From assembly GCF_900111155.1 (NCBI RefSeq), contig NZ_FOGG01000027.1, positions 1 through 61,471 on the forward strand: a stretch of DNA of 61,471 nt. Direction: 5' to 3'. Shown here piece after piece: positions 18,851 through 27,508 of the stretch. Under the pieces are notes generated by a model. That model did no database searches and had not been told where the DNA came from. It worked only from the letters and a program-made list of their open reading frames with translations. Made by a program: the position numbers and the translations under genes. The stretch comes from Pedobacter rhizosphaerae (GTDB taxonomy: Bacteria > Bacteroidota > Bacteroidia > Sphingobacteriales > Sphingobacteriaceae). How positions within the stretch are numbered: the stretch's first letter is position 1; the number at the start of each line of letters is the position of its first letter.

Positions 18851-19666
18851 ATGAGAATTACAGGTAGTATAGTTTTATATCATAATGAGAGAGACGTTTT
18901 GCTAGAAGCTATTAATAGTTTTTTGGCCGATGATTTTGAGAAACACCTTTACTTAATCGACAACTCAAGAACCAATGAGCTTCAAGACATTATTCAAGAT
19001 AGTCATGTAACATATATTCACAATCCTGCCAACCCAGGCTTTGGTGCAGCACATAATATTGCTCTAAAGTTAGCTCATACGACCGCTTCTGACTTTCACT
19101 TAATCTTAAATCCCGATGTATATTTTGGAAAAGGGGTTATGCTCGAGTTGTTAGATTTTGTGAGAGACCGAGAAGATATTGGAAATATTATGCCGAAAGT
19201 ACTTTACCCTGATGGTTCAGTCCAATACCTTTGTAAATTACTGCCCACTCCCTACGATTGGATTGGCAGGCGCTTTAATCCATTCAAAAATATGGTTGAA
19301 AAAAGAAACCAACTTTTTGAATTGAAATTTACGGGCTATGACAAAATTATGGAAGTTCCATACCTTTCGGGCTGTTTTATGTTTTTGAGGATAGCCGCGT
19401 TGAAAAAGGTTGGTATGTTTGATGAGGGCATTTTTATGTATGGGGAAGAAGCTGATTTATGCAGAAGAATTATTGACGGAGGTTTTAAAACTGTTTTTTA
19501 TCCGAAAGCTACCATATACCATCATTTTGAGAAAGGATCTCATAAATCTTGGCGGCTAACTAAAATAGGTATTCAATCAGCAATTTATTATTTTAACAAA
19601 TGGGGATGGTTCTTTGATCGAAGAAGGCACCGTATTAATCAAGGTACGCTAAAAAAACTAACATAA
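18851..19666 (+). CDS. Glycosyltransferase, GT2 family (WbbL/rhamnosyltransferase-like)
   Basis: A 271-residue GT-A enzyme. It has the compact N-terminus LYHNERDVLLEAINS, LIDNSRTNE, NPANPGFGAAHNIAL and the DxD equivalent NPDVYF. It also has the family-typical YLSGCFMFLR and EEADLCRR.IDGGFKTVFYPKATIYHH segments seen in WbbL-like rhamnosyltransferases. The donor could be a dTDP- or GDP-sugar; I would not assign rhamnose without rml genes nearby. Confidence 0.83.
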   Translation: MRITGSIVLYHNERDVLLEAINSFLADDFEKHLYLIDNSRTNELQDIIQDSHVTYIHNPANPGFGAAHNIALKLAHTTASDFHLILNPDVYFGKGVMLELLDFVRDREDIGNIMPKVLYPDGSVQYLCKLLPTPYDWIGRRFNPFKNMVEKRNQLFELKFTGYDKIMEVPYLSGCFMFLRIAALKKVGMFDEGIFMYGEEADLCRRIIDGGFKTVFYPKATIYHHFEKGSHKSWRLTKIGIQSAIYYFNKWGWFFDRRRHRINQGTLKKLT

Positions 19667-19670
19667 CTTA

Positions 19671-20564
19671 ATGAAATTTCTATTGACGGGAGCCTCAGGA
19701 TTTTTAGGAAAGCATATCTTAGCAGTTCTGGAAAAAGAAGGGGATGTTATTACCATTGGAAGAAAAGAAGCCAATATCGTTTTCGATTTCAGTATTGGGG
19801 TACCTGCCTTGACTAATGTGGATGTTGTTGTGCATTGCGCCGGGAAGGCTCATTCAGTTCCGAAAACAGAAGTAGAGCGAAAGGATTTTTTCAAAGTAAA
19901 TGTACAAGGTACTCAAAATATTTTGAATGGACTAATGGAAGCAAAGGCACTCCCTAGCGCGTTTGTTTTTATTAGCACTGTTGCTGTTTATGGCGCAAAT
20001 TCAGGTGAAATGATTTCTGAGAATCATGCTTTAAATGCAGAAGATGCATATGGGCTTAGTAAAATTGAAGCCGAGCGTTTAGTCTTGGACTGGTGCAAGG
20101 CCAACCGCATAAGATGCACAATATTACGATTGCCATTGCTAGTTGGGCGTAATGCTCCGGGTAATTTAGGTGCAATGATTGCGGGGATTAGCAAAGGGTA
20201 TTATGTTAATATTGCTGGCGGAGAAGCGAAGAAGAGCATGGTATTGGCACAGGATGTAGCTAATATTATTCCCTATGCCTCAAGAATAAATGGGATTTTT
20301 AACTTAACAGATGGTTATCATCCATCTTTCAGTGAATTAGCATTTCATATTGCAATGCAATTATCTAAAAAAAGACCGGTAAACATTCCTTACTGGATTG
20401 CTAAACCACTAGCACTTATTGGAGATATAGTGGGGTCAAAAGCCCCTATCAATACGCAAAAATTAAATAAAATATTAACTGATTTGACTTTTGACGACAC
20501 AAAAGCAAAAAAAGAACTAAATTGGAAACCAACTCCTATTCTAAAGGGGTTTGAATTAGTATAA
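19671..20564 (+). CDS. SDR nucleotide-sugar reductase/epimerase, WbpV-like
   Basis: A 297-residue extended SDR. The NAD-binding motif is TGASGFLG (7-14), with CAGKAH in place of the common NLAA, FISTVAVYG for the catalytic Ser/Thr, and Y-x3-K in DAYGLSKIEAERLV (about residues 125-138). The pattern CAGKAH and ISTVAVYG is typical of the WbpV/WbpK group, which reduces UDP-4-keto-6-deoxy-GlcNAc to UDP-QuiNAc or UDP-FucNAc. The substrate would come from the WbpM-like dehydratase at 25561, and the product would be the substrate of the WecA/WbpL-like transferase at 23971. The function is inferred from this trio. Confidence 0.72.
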   Translation: MKFLLTGASGFLGKHILAVLEKEGDVITIGRKEANIVFDFSIGVPALTNVDVVVHCAGKAHSVPKTEVERKDFFKVNVQGTQNILNGLMEAKALPSAFVFISTVAVYGANSGEMISENHALNAEDAYGLSKIEAERLVLDWCKANRIRCTILRLPLLVGRNAPGNLGAMIAGISKGYYVNIAGGEAKKSMVLAQDVANIIPYASRINGIFNLTDGYHPSFSELAFHIAMQLSKKRPVNIPYWIAKPLALIGDIVGSKAPINTQKLNKILTDLTFDDTKAKKELNWKPTPILKGFELV

Positions 20565-20566
20565 CG

Positions 20567-21694
20567 ATGAAAAAAGCCCTAATCACAGGTATAACAGGAC
20601 AAGACGGTGCCTACCTAGCAGATTTATTATTAAAAAAAGGATATGAAGTTCATGGGATCAAACGTCGTAGCTCATTATTCAATACTGATCGTATAGATCA
20701 TTTATATCAAGATCCACATGAGAGTAATGTTCGGTTCAAATTGCATTATGGGGATTTAACCGATTCAACAAACTTGATCAGGATTGTACAAGAAGTACAG
20801 CCCGATGAAATCTACAACTTAGGTGCGATGAGTCATGTTAAAGTCTCTTTTGATTCGCCAGAATATGTGGCTAATGTAGATGGTATTGGTACCTTAAGGA
20901 TATTAGAGGCTGTGAGAATATTAGGTTTAGAAAAGAAAACCAGAGTTTATCAGGCATCAACATCAGAGTTATTTGGCGGTATGCCGGAAAACAAAAATGC
21001 TCAGGGATTCTACGATGAAAATTCTCCATTTTATCCTCGCTCACCATATGGCGTAGCAAAAATATACGGTTTCTGGATTACAAAAAATTATCGTGAGGCT
21101 TACAACATGTTTGCTTGTAATGGTATTTTATTTAATCATGAGAGTCCGCTAAGAGGAGAAACTTTCGTAACCCGAAAAATAACCAGGGGGACAGCTAAAA
21201 TTGCCTTAGGTCTTCAAGACAAGCTTTATTTAGGTAACCTTGATGCACTACGCGATTGGGGGCACGCAAAAGATTATGTAGAGGCTATGTGGTTAATTTT
21301 ACAGCAAGATGTTCCTGAAGATTATGTAATTGCTACTGGTGTTACTACTTCTGTTAGAGATTTTGTTAAGATGTCTTTCCAGGAGGTTGGCATTGAACTG
21401 GAATTTAAAGGAGAAGGTGTAGAGGAAAAAGCTTATGTAGTATCTTGCTCAAATCCTGATTATCAATTGGAGATCGGCAAAGAAGTTGTAGCTGTTGATG
21501 CTACATATTTTAGACCAACAGAAGTAGATTTATTGATTGGAGACCCTACGAAATCTAAGACTAAATTAGGATGGAAACCGCAGTATGATTTGGCTGGGCT
21601 GGTTGCAGATATGATGGCCTCGGATGTAGATCACTTCAGAAAGGAGCTGATGCTAAAAGAGGCTGGATACAGCGTTAAAAATCAGTTCGAGTAA
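20567..21694 (+). CDS. gmd: GDP-mannose 4,6-dehydratase, copy 2
   Basis: A 375-residue dehydratase with TGITGQDG (7-14), RRSS (33-36), STSELFGG (131-138) and Tyr161-x3-Lys165 in YGVAK. Unlike copy 1 (3895) it keeps the full-length loop GGMPENKNAQGFYDENSPF between the Ser/Thr and Tyr motifs, as in well-studied Gmd enzymes. Fcl and manC follow, so this copy is the obvious GDP-L-fucose enzyme. It is 2 bp after the preceding SDR gene. Confidence 0.95.
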   Translation: MKKALITGITGQDGAYLADLLLKKGYEVHGIKRRSSLFNTDRIDHLYQDPHESNVRFKLHYGDLTDSTNLIRIVQEVQPDEIYNLGAMSHVKVSFDSPEYVANVDGIGTLRILEAVRILGLEKKTRVYQASTSELFGGMPENKNAQGFYDENSPFYPRSPYGVAKIYGFWITKNYREAYNMFACNGILFNHESPLRGETFVTRKITRGTAKIALGLQDKLYLGNLDALRDWGHAKDYVEAMWLILQQDVPEDYVIATGVTTSVRDFVKMSFQEVGIELEFKGEGVEEKAYVVSCSNPDYQLEIGKEVVAVDATYFRPTEVDLLIGDPTKSKTKLGWKPQYDLAGLVADMMASDVDHFRKELMLKEAGYSVKNQFE

Positions 21695-21699
21695 ACTCA

Positions 21700-21732
21700 T
21701 TTTGCGGGAAGGATAAGGCCTTCCTGCAGGCA
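21700..21732 (+). promoter_or_regulatory. Hairpin between gmd and fcl
   Basis: The 48-bp gap contains a stem (gcgggaagg / ccttcctgc, one G-T pair) flanked by ttttgc and gcaaaa, which can lengthen it imperfectly. With no T run it is more likely an mRNA processing or stability element than a terminator. Confidence 0.35.
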
Positions 21733-21742
21733 AAACACTATA

Positions 21743-22678
21743 ATGAATAAAAGCGATAAAATTTATATAGCTGGCCACCGGGGAATGGTAGGATCAGCCA
21801 TCAAGCGGCACTTAGAAGCTAACGGCTACACGAATATTATTACACGTACTTCTTCTGAGTTAGATTTGCGAGATGGTCAGGCAGTTGCTGCTTTTTTTGA
21901 GCACGAAAAACCACAATATGTTTTTTTGGCTGCGGCTAAGGTAGGTGGGATTGTCGCCAATAACACCTACCGAGCAGATTTCATTTACGAAAATCTGATG
22001 ATTCAGAATCATGTGATCCATCAGGCTTATCTGAATTCGGTAAACAAGCTCATGTTTTTGGGCTCTTCCTGCATCTATCCAAAATTAGCCCCACAACCCT
22101 TGAAAGAAGATTATCTTTTAACGGGTGAGCTTGAACCAACCAACGAGCCTTATGCCATTGCTAAAATTGCAGGAATCAAGATGTGTGATGCTTATAGGGA
22201 TCAATATGGCTGTAATTTTATTTCAGTTATGCCAACCAATTTGTACGGCCCGAATGATAATTACGATTTAAATAATTCTCATGTATTGCCAGCACTGTTG
22301 AGGAAATTTATTACGGCAAAGCAAAATGGAGATTCTGCTGTAACCATTTGGGGTACAGGAAGCCCGAAAAGAGAATTTCTTCATGCGGATGATTTAGCTG
22401 AAGCTTGCATCTTTTTAATGGAAAACTATAATGAGCCGGGGTTGGTAAATATTGGAGTCGGAGATGATCTTTCTATTTTGGATCTAGCGAAATTGGTGAA
22501 AAAGGTTGTTGGCTTTGAAGGTGAGATTTTAACTGATGCCAGCAAACCGGATGGTACGCCACGAAAATTGATGGATGTGAACAAACTTCATGCAATGGGT
22601 TGGAAAGCTAAAATATCCCTCGATGAGGGTATAACACGAGTATATCAGGAGATTAAAGATAATGACTGGAAATCATAA
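21743..22678 (+). CDS. fcl: GDP-L-fucose synthase
   Basis: A 311-residue epimerase-reductase that turns GDP-4-keto-6-deoxymannose into GDP-L-fucose with NADPH. Visible are IAGHRGMVGSAI (9-20), KVGGIVANN (66-74), the catalytic Ser in FLGSSCIYPK (106-114) and Y137-x3-K141 in EPYAIAK. It completes the fucose pathway with gmd copy 2 and overlaps manC by 17 bp. Confidence 0.95.
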   Translation: MNKSDKIYIAGHRGMVGSAIKRHLEANGYTNIITRTSSELDLRDGQAVAAFFEHEKPQYVFLAAAKVGGIVANNTYRADFIYENLMIQNHVIHQAYLNSVNKLMFLGSSCIYPKLAPQPLKEDYLLTGELEPTNEPYAIAKIAGIKMCDAYRDQYGCNFISVMPTNLYGPNDNYDLNNSHVLPALLRKFITAKQNGDSAVTIWGTGSPKREFLHADDLAEACIFLMENYNEPGLVNIGVGDDLSILDLAKLVKKVVGFEGEILTDASKPDGTPRKLMDVNKLHAMGWKAKISLDEGITRVYQEIKDNDWKS

Positions 22679-23753
22679 TACCTATGTATTAATTATGGCG
22701 GGAGGCGTGGGCTCCCGCTTCTGGCCAAAGAGCCGTAACCAATTCCCAAAGCAATTTATAGATATATTAGGCTTAGGCAAATCTTTGTTGCAACTTACGT
22801 ACGAAAGGTTTACTAAAATTTGCGACCCAACGCAGATCTATATTTTAAGTAATGAGCATTATAAGGGTTTGGTATTGAACCAGCTTCCCTCATTACGTGA
22901 AGATCAGGTCTTGCTGGAGCCTAGTAGAAACAACACGGCTCCCTGCATTGCATACGCCAGCTATAAGATTTTAAAGACCAATCCGGAAGCGAATATTGTT
23001 GTGGCACCATCGGACCACTTGATTTTAAAGGAAGAGGAATTTTTAAATAAAGTTCAGCAAGCTTTAAACTTTTCAGCTACTCACGATGCTTTGCTTACCT
23101 TGGGGATACAGCCAACCAGGCCAGATACGGGCTATGGCTATATTCAATATGAGGATGCAGCATTGAATACTGAAGGTGTTCGGAAAGTAGCAGCCTTTAA
23201 AGAAAAACCATCTTTAGAAAAAGCACAAGAATACCTCGTCAGTGGAGAATATTTATGGAATGCGGGGATCTTTATCTGGTCGGCTAAGGCTATCCAGAAA
23301 GCTTTTCAAAAATACGCGCCAGTAATAGATCAAATTTTTGCCTCTGGTACAGCAGTTTACAATACTCCAGACGAGCAAGCTTTTATTAAGGAATTCTACC
23401 CAACTTCACCTAATATTTCTATTGATTATGCGATTTTGGAGAATGCAGATAATGTATATACACTGCCGGCAGATATTGGCTGGTCTGATTTAGGAACCTG
23501 GGCATCTTTACATGCCGTGGCTGAAAAAGATGCACTGGAGAATGCAGTAAGTTGTACGGAAATTAATATCCAACAAACACAGAATTGCATTATTCAATTG
23601 CCAAAAGGCAAAGCTGCTGTAATTAAAGGACTGGATAATTATATCGTAGTAGATGATGGTAACGTTTTGTTGATCTATCCGAAATCTGATGAACAGGAAA
23701 TTAAACAAGTAGCTGCTTCAATGGTGGAAAACTATGGACAGCACCATTCTTGA
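22662..23753 (+). CDS. manC: Mannose-1-phosphate guanylyltransferase
   Basis: A 363-residue nucleotidyltransferase making GDP-mannose from GTP and mannose-1-phosphate. The N-terminus has the signature LIMAGGVGSRFWPKSR..FPKQF. VVAPSDHLI and FKEKPSLEKAQEYL are the sugar-phosphate motifs, and NISIDYAILENADNV lies near residue 247. It stops before the phosphomannose-isomerase domain found in long ManC/AlgA enzymes, so the isomerase must be encoded elsewhere. It is last in this transcription block, 85 bp before a strong terminator. Confidence 0.93.
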   Translation: MTGNHNTYVLIMAGGVGSRFWPKSRNQFPKQFIDILGLGKSLLQLTYERFTKICDPTQIYILSNEHYKGLVLNQLPSLREDQVLLEPSRNNTAPCIAYASYKILKTNPEANIVVAPSDHLILKEEEFLNKVQQALNFSATHDALLTLGIQPTRPDTGYGYIQYEDAALNTEGVRKVAAFKEKPSLEKAQEYLVSGEYLWNAGIFIWSAKAIQKAFQKYAPVIDQIFASGTAVYNTPDEQAFIKEFYPTSPNISIDYAILENADNVYTLPADIGWSDLGTWASLHAVAEKDALENAVSCTEINIQQTQNCIIQLPKGKAAVIKGLDNYIVVDDGNVLLIYPKSDEQEIKQVAASMVENYGQHHS

Positions 23754-23838
23754 GGTATAAGGTGTGGGGCTTAAGGTGTAAGGTCTATGAACCGCATAAG
23801 TTCAAATGCTTACTTGCTTAGCGCCTTCTCCGTGTTAG

Positions 23839-23884
23839 AAAAAAGCAAGCATGAATCAATTCATCGATTCATGCTTGCTTTTTT
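23839..23884 (+). terminator. Intrinsic terminator after manC
   Basis: A perfect 13-bp stem (gcaagcatgaatc / gattcatgcttgc) with an 8-base loop, flanked by six A on the left and six T on the right, which lengthens the stem and gives the T run. It separates the nucleotide-sugar block from the initiating transferase block. The A tract means it could also work on the minus strand. Confidence 0.92.
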
Positions 23885-23970
23885 GTTTATGATCTTGTCC
23901 TAAACTTAATTTTCTTTGCAATTAAATCACATCAAATTTCCCTATCTTCGCAAAATTAAAATAAATCTCT

Positions 23971-24951
23971 ATGTCTGTTCTTTACGCATTATTTTTGCTC
24001 GTTATTTTGTTTGTGACTGAGTTAGTCTATTTCAAGATCGCCGATCATTATAATATCATCGATCAGCCGAATCATCGGAGCTCCCATTCTACGGTTACCA
24101 TTCGTGGAGGTGGGATTATTTTTGGCGTTGCAGGGCTATTGGCCTTTTTTCTGTTTGGTTTTCAATATTTATTTTTCAGTATCGGACTATTCCTGATTGC
24201 ATTGATCAGCTTTTTAGATGATATGCATACCTTAAACAACAAAGTTCGTTTAGTGGTGCATGGCTTATCGGTATTGTTACTTTTTACCCAGTTGGATGTG
24301 ATTTATTTTCCCTGGTATTTTACGGCAATTGGAGCTGTGGTCGTGATCGGAACCATTAATGCCTATAATTTTATGGATGGCATTAACGGGATTACAGGAG
24401 GGTATAGCCTGTTGTTATTGGCAACACTGTATTACATCGATCAATATATTATTGATTTTACCTCGGTACAGTTACTGCTTACCGTAATCATAGCTGTAAT
24501 AGTTTTTAACTATTTCAATTTTAGAAAAAAGGCAAAATGTTTTGCCGGTGATGTTGGGAGTGTAAGCATTGCCTTTATCATTGTCTTTCTTTTAGGTCAG
24601 TTGATTTTCAAAACCCAAAATCCGGTTTATATTCTTTTCTTGTTAGTGTATGGCCTGGATACCGTGACTACTATTTTCTTCAGGGTGATGAGAAAAGAGA
24701 ATATTTTTAAGGCGCATCGTTCTCATTTCTATCAGTTTTTATCTAATGAAAAGAAATGGCCACAACTGGCCGTAGTTGCCCTTTATTTAGCTGTTCAGCT
24801 CGCAATCAATGCTTTAATCCTTTTCGTTATTCAGGCTAATTTGTTATCGGCATTATTCTTGTTAATGCTGTGTCTGGTTGTTTTTGTGTCCCTGCGTTTA
24901 AAGATTGAGGGTAAAGAACATCTGTTTAACTTAAAGTTAAGTGATGGCTGA
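23971..24951 (+). CDS. Initiating sugar-phosphate transferase (WecA/WbpL/MraY family)
   Basis: A 326-residue protein with about 10 membrane helices. It transfers a HexNAc-1-phosphate from its UDP form to undecaprenyl phosphate to start each repeat unit. Family motifs on the cytoplasmic loops are RGGGIIFG (about 45-52), LDDMHTLNNKVR (about 86-97), NAYNFMDGINGITGG (about 130-144), CFAGDVGSVSIAF (about 190-202) and HRSHFYQ near residue 250. In Pseudomonas the WbpL relative accepts UDP-FucNAc; the WbpV- and WbpM-like neighbours suggest the same here. It overlaps the next gene by 11 bp. Confidence 0.9.
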   Translation: MSVLYALFLLVILFVTELVYFKIADHYNIIDQPNHRSSHSTVTIRGGGIIFGVAGLLAFFLFGFQYLFFSIGLFLIALISFLDDMHTLNNKVRLVVHGLSVLLLFTQLDVIYFPWYFTAIGAVVVIGTINAYNFMDGINGITGGYSLLLLATLYYIDQYIIDFTSVQLLLTVIIAVIVFNYFNFRKKAKCFAGDVGSVSIAFIIVFLLGQLIFKTQNPVYILFLLVYGLDTVTTIFFRVMRKENIFKAHRSHFYQFLSNEKKWPQLAVVALYLAVQLAINALILFVIQANLLSALFLLMLCLVVFVSLRLKIEGKEHLFNLKLSDG

Positions 24952-25501
24952 TAGCATAATTTATGGAACAGGAGGGCACGCCAGGGTATTGGCTGCCGGC
25001 TTAAATTTAAACGCTCCACCCATTTTGGGATATTTTGATGATCGCATTACCCAGCCTTTTATTCAAGGCTTGCCCATTTTGCAATACGATCCTCATGTTT
25101 TTCCCGATGCCGAAGTCTTAATTGGTATCGGCAATAACGAGATCCGAAGAGCCATTGCTGCTCGCGTACAACACAAATCAGGTGTTTTTATTCATCCACA
25201 GGCTATAGTTGCACCAGATGTAATTATTGGTCCTGGCTCAGTTATTTTAGCCGGAGCGGTAATTCAAACAGGTGTTATATTAGGCGCACACGTTATCGTG
25301 AATGCCAACGTAACCATTGATCACGACGCTGTTTTGGGCGATTTTTGTAGCATTTACCCCAATGCCTATGTTGGTGGCGGCGCTAAAATTGGCTCAGGAG
25401 TTACCATAGCCGCCTGTACGGCCGTTGAGCGTTTAGCTACTATTCCAGGTGTGTTTGAAGAGGATTGGTCTATATCGATGGATTTTTCTTCATCATCATA
25501 G
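24941..25501 (+). CDS. NeuD/PglD-family sugar acetyltransferase
   Basis: A 186-residue protein with the NeuD/PglD layout: a small nucleotide-sugar-binding N-domain (YGTGGHARVLA, FDDRI, IGIGNNEIRR) and then hexapeptide turns from about residue 85 (FIHPQAIVAPDVIIGPGSVILAGAVI). NVTIDHDAVLG carries the catalytic His. The helix is shorter than usual: after GVTIAACTAVERL the sequence departs from the expected turns and ends in an acidic, serine-rich tail instead of the typical GNPAK ending. Either the C-terminus is truncated or it has changed. It would acetylate an amino or hydroxyl group of a sugar in the repeat unit; no matching aminotransferase is adjacent. Confidence 0.78.
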   Translation: MMADSIIYGTGGHARVLAAGLNLNAPPILGYFDDRITQPFIQGLPILQYDPHVFPDAEVLIGIGNNEIRRAIAARVQHKSGVFIHPQAIVAPDVIIGPGSVILAGAVIQTGVILGAHVIVNANVTIDHDAVLGDFCSIYPNAYVGGGAKIGSGVTIAACTAVERLATIPGVFEEDWSISMDFSSSS

Positions 25502-25560
25502 AATTGTTACCTATTGCTGATTAAAAAACTTATCTTTAGCAAATTTTACCCTATCGAACC

Positions 25561-27501
25561 TTGTTTACTCAAATTAATATTGTACCCCGTTGGGTGATAT
25601 TCGTACTAGACTTGTCTATTTGTGCGATGTCGCTCATTTTTGCTTATGCTTTAAGGCATAACCTATATCTGGCAGCTGTTGATCTTCCAGAATTGGCCCG
25701 GAATCTCCTGATTTTAGGACTAATCAATATTGCCGTATTTTTTCACATCAAAACTTACACCGGAATCATTCGATATACCAGTGCCCAGGATTCTTTCCGG
25801 ATTCTTTTTTCGGTGATCATCAGTAATGGAACTTTCTTTTTATTGAACATCATCTATATCACTTTCTTTAAAATCAGCTTAATCTCTGTAGCCATTTTAA
25901 TTACAAATGGTTTAACCAGTTTCTTGTTGCTGATTACTTACCGGATTTTGATTAAGTACTTTTTCATGTATGTGAAAAATCTGAATCTGGATGTGAAAAA
26001 GGTAATCATTTACGGTGCCGGTGAAGCAGGTTTGGCCACCAAAAGAACTTTTGATCACGATGGAAGTTTTAACAAGAAAATTGTTGCTTTTATTGATGAC
26101 GATATTCGTAAAGTAGGTAAGGCGATTGATGGTATCCGGATTTTGGATGCAGGCACACTACCGCATCTGGTAGCGGAGCATGAGCTGGATGAAATTATTT
26201 TTGCTTCTTACACCATCCCTGATGATCGGAAAGACCAGGTAGTGGACCTCTGTTTAGAAAACGATATTAAAATTTTAAATATTCCACCTCCCGATGTTTG
26301 GGAGAATGGTAAGCTTCAGCCTGCCCAGATTCAGAAGTTAAATATTGAAGATCTGCTTAACCGGAAATCGATTCAGATTGATATTGAAGGTATTGGCAAC
26401 ATGTTGCGCAAAAAGCGTATTCTGATTACTGGTGCTGCGGGTTCTATAGGCAGTGAGGTAGTGAGACAGTTAATGAAATTTGAAGTAGGTTTAATCATTC
26501 TTTGTGATCAGTCTGAAAGTGCCCTTCATGAAATTCATTTAGAGTTGCAGGAGCATAATAATCAACAAAACTTCGTGGCCTTTATTGGCGATGTACGCGA
26601 TTTGCAACGGATGGAGAAATTGTTCGAGACTTATAAGCCTCACTATGTATATCATGCCGCGGCCTATAAACACGTGCCTTTAATGGAGAATAATCCAGCT
26701 GAGGCGATTAGAACCAACGTAGGTGGAACAAAATTGATTGCAGATTTATCGGTGCGTTTTGGAGTGCAGAAATTTGTAATGATCTCTACCGATAAGGCGG
26801 TAAACCCAACCAATGTAATGGGTGCATCTAAGCGGGTAGCAGAAATTTATGTGCAATCACTGAATAAATCTTTAAGTACTGATGGCTTTATCTTTAGCAA
26901 TGGCCTGAGTTATATTAACGAACAGGAGATAAAGCCGATTACTAAATTCATCACTACCCGTTTTGGTAATGTTTTAGGATCAAATGGTTCGGTAATTCCA
27001 CGGTTTAAACAGCAGATTGAAAAGGGTGGCCCCATTACCGTAACACACCCGGAAATTACCCGTTATTTCATGACCATTCCTGAGGCTTGCAGGCTAGTGC
27101 TCGAAGCAGGCTGTATGGGAAAAGGCGGGGAGATCTTCGTTTTTGATATGGGTAAATCGGTTAAGATTATTGAATTAGCCAAAAAGATGATCCGTTTATC
27201 GGGCTTGGAACCTAATATTGATATTAAAATCGAATTCTCGGGATTAAGACCTGGGGAAAAACTTTACGAAGAACTTTTAAACGATAACGAAAACACTTTG
27301 CCAACACACCATGAGAAAATCATGATTGGCAAGGTAAGGGAATATGTGTTTGAAGAGGTAGAGAAGAAAATATACGATTTGATCGAATCTGCCAAATCTG
27401 GAAGCGATAGGGAGGTGGTTATCCATATGAAAAAACTTGTTCCTGAATTTAAGAGTAAAAACTCGGTGTTTGAGGAATTGGATAAAGTAATAAACGACTA
27501 A
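25561..27501 (+). CDS. UDP-GlcNAc 4,6-dehydratase, WbpM/CapD type
   Basis: A 646-residue membrane-bound dehydratase. Four N-terminal membrane helices (about residues 12-30, 48-64, 82-101, 107-127) precede a CoA-binding-like Rossmann domain (146-250, YGAGEAG). A C-terminal SDR domain follows, with TGAAGSIGS at 290-298 and ISTDKAVNP at 408-416. The usual catalytic Tyr of Y-x3-K is Met420 (VMGASK, Lys424), the known state in WbpM-type enzymes. The TTG start is chosen because the first ATG (residue 23) would cut into the first membrane helix. It makes UDP-4-keto-6-deoxy-GlcNAc for the WbpV-like reductase. Confidence 0.88.
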   Translation: MFTQINIVPRWVIFVLDLSICAMSLIFAYALRHNLYLAAVDLPELARNLLILGLINIAVFFHIKTYTGIIRYTSAQDSFRILFSVIISNGTFFLLNIIYITFFKISLISVAILITNGLTSFLLLITYRILIKYFFMYVKNLNLDVKKVIIYGAGEAGLATKRTFDHDGSFNKKIVAFIDDDIRKVGKAIDGIRILDAGTLPHLVAEHELDEIIFASYTIPDDRKDQVVDLCLENDIKILNIPPPDVWENGKLQPAQIQKLNIEDLLNRKSIQIDIEGIGNMLRKKRILITGAAGSIGSEVVRQLMKFEVGLIILCDQSESALHEIHLELQEHNNQQNFVAFIGDVRDLQRMEKLFETYKPHYVYHAAAYKHVPLMENNPAEAIRTNVGGTKLIADLSVRFGVQKFVMISTDKAVNPTNVMGASKRVAEIYVQSLNKSLSTDGFIFSNGLSYINEQEIKPITKFITTRFGNVLGSNGSVIPRFKQQIEKGGPITVTHPEITRYFMTIPEACRLVLEAGCMGKGGEIFVFDMGKSVKIIELAKKMIRLSGLEPNIDIKIEFSGLRPGEKLYEELLNDNENTLPTHHEKIMIGKVREYVFEEVEKKIYDLIESAKSGSDREVVIHMKKLVPEFKSKNSVFEELDKVIND

Positions 27502-27508
27502 TTATTAG

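Noticed and set aside
25561..27501. Inactive dehydratase because Tyr is replaced by Met
   Set aside because: Met at this position is the normal state in the WbpM branch, so it is not evidence of loss of function.
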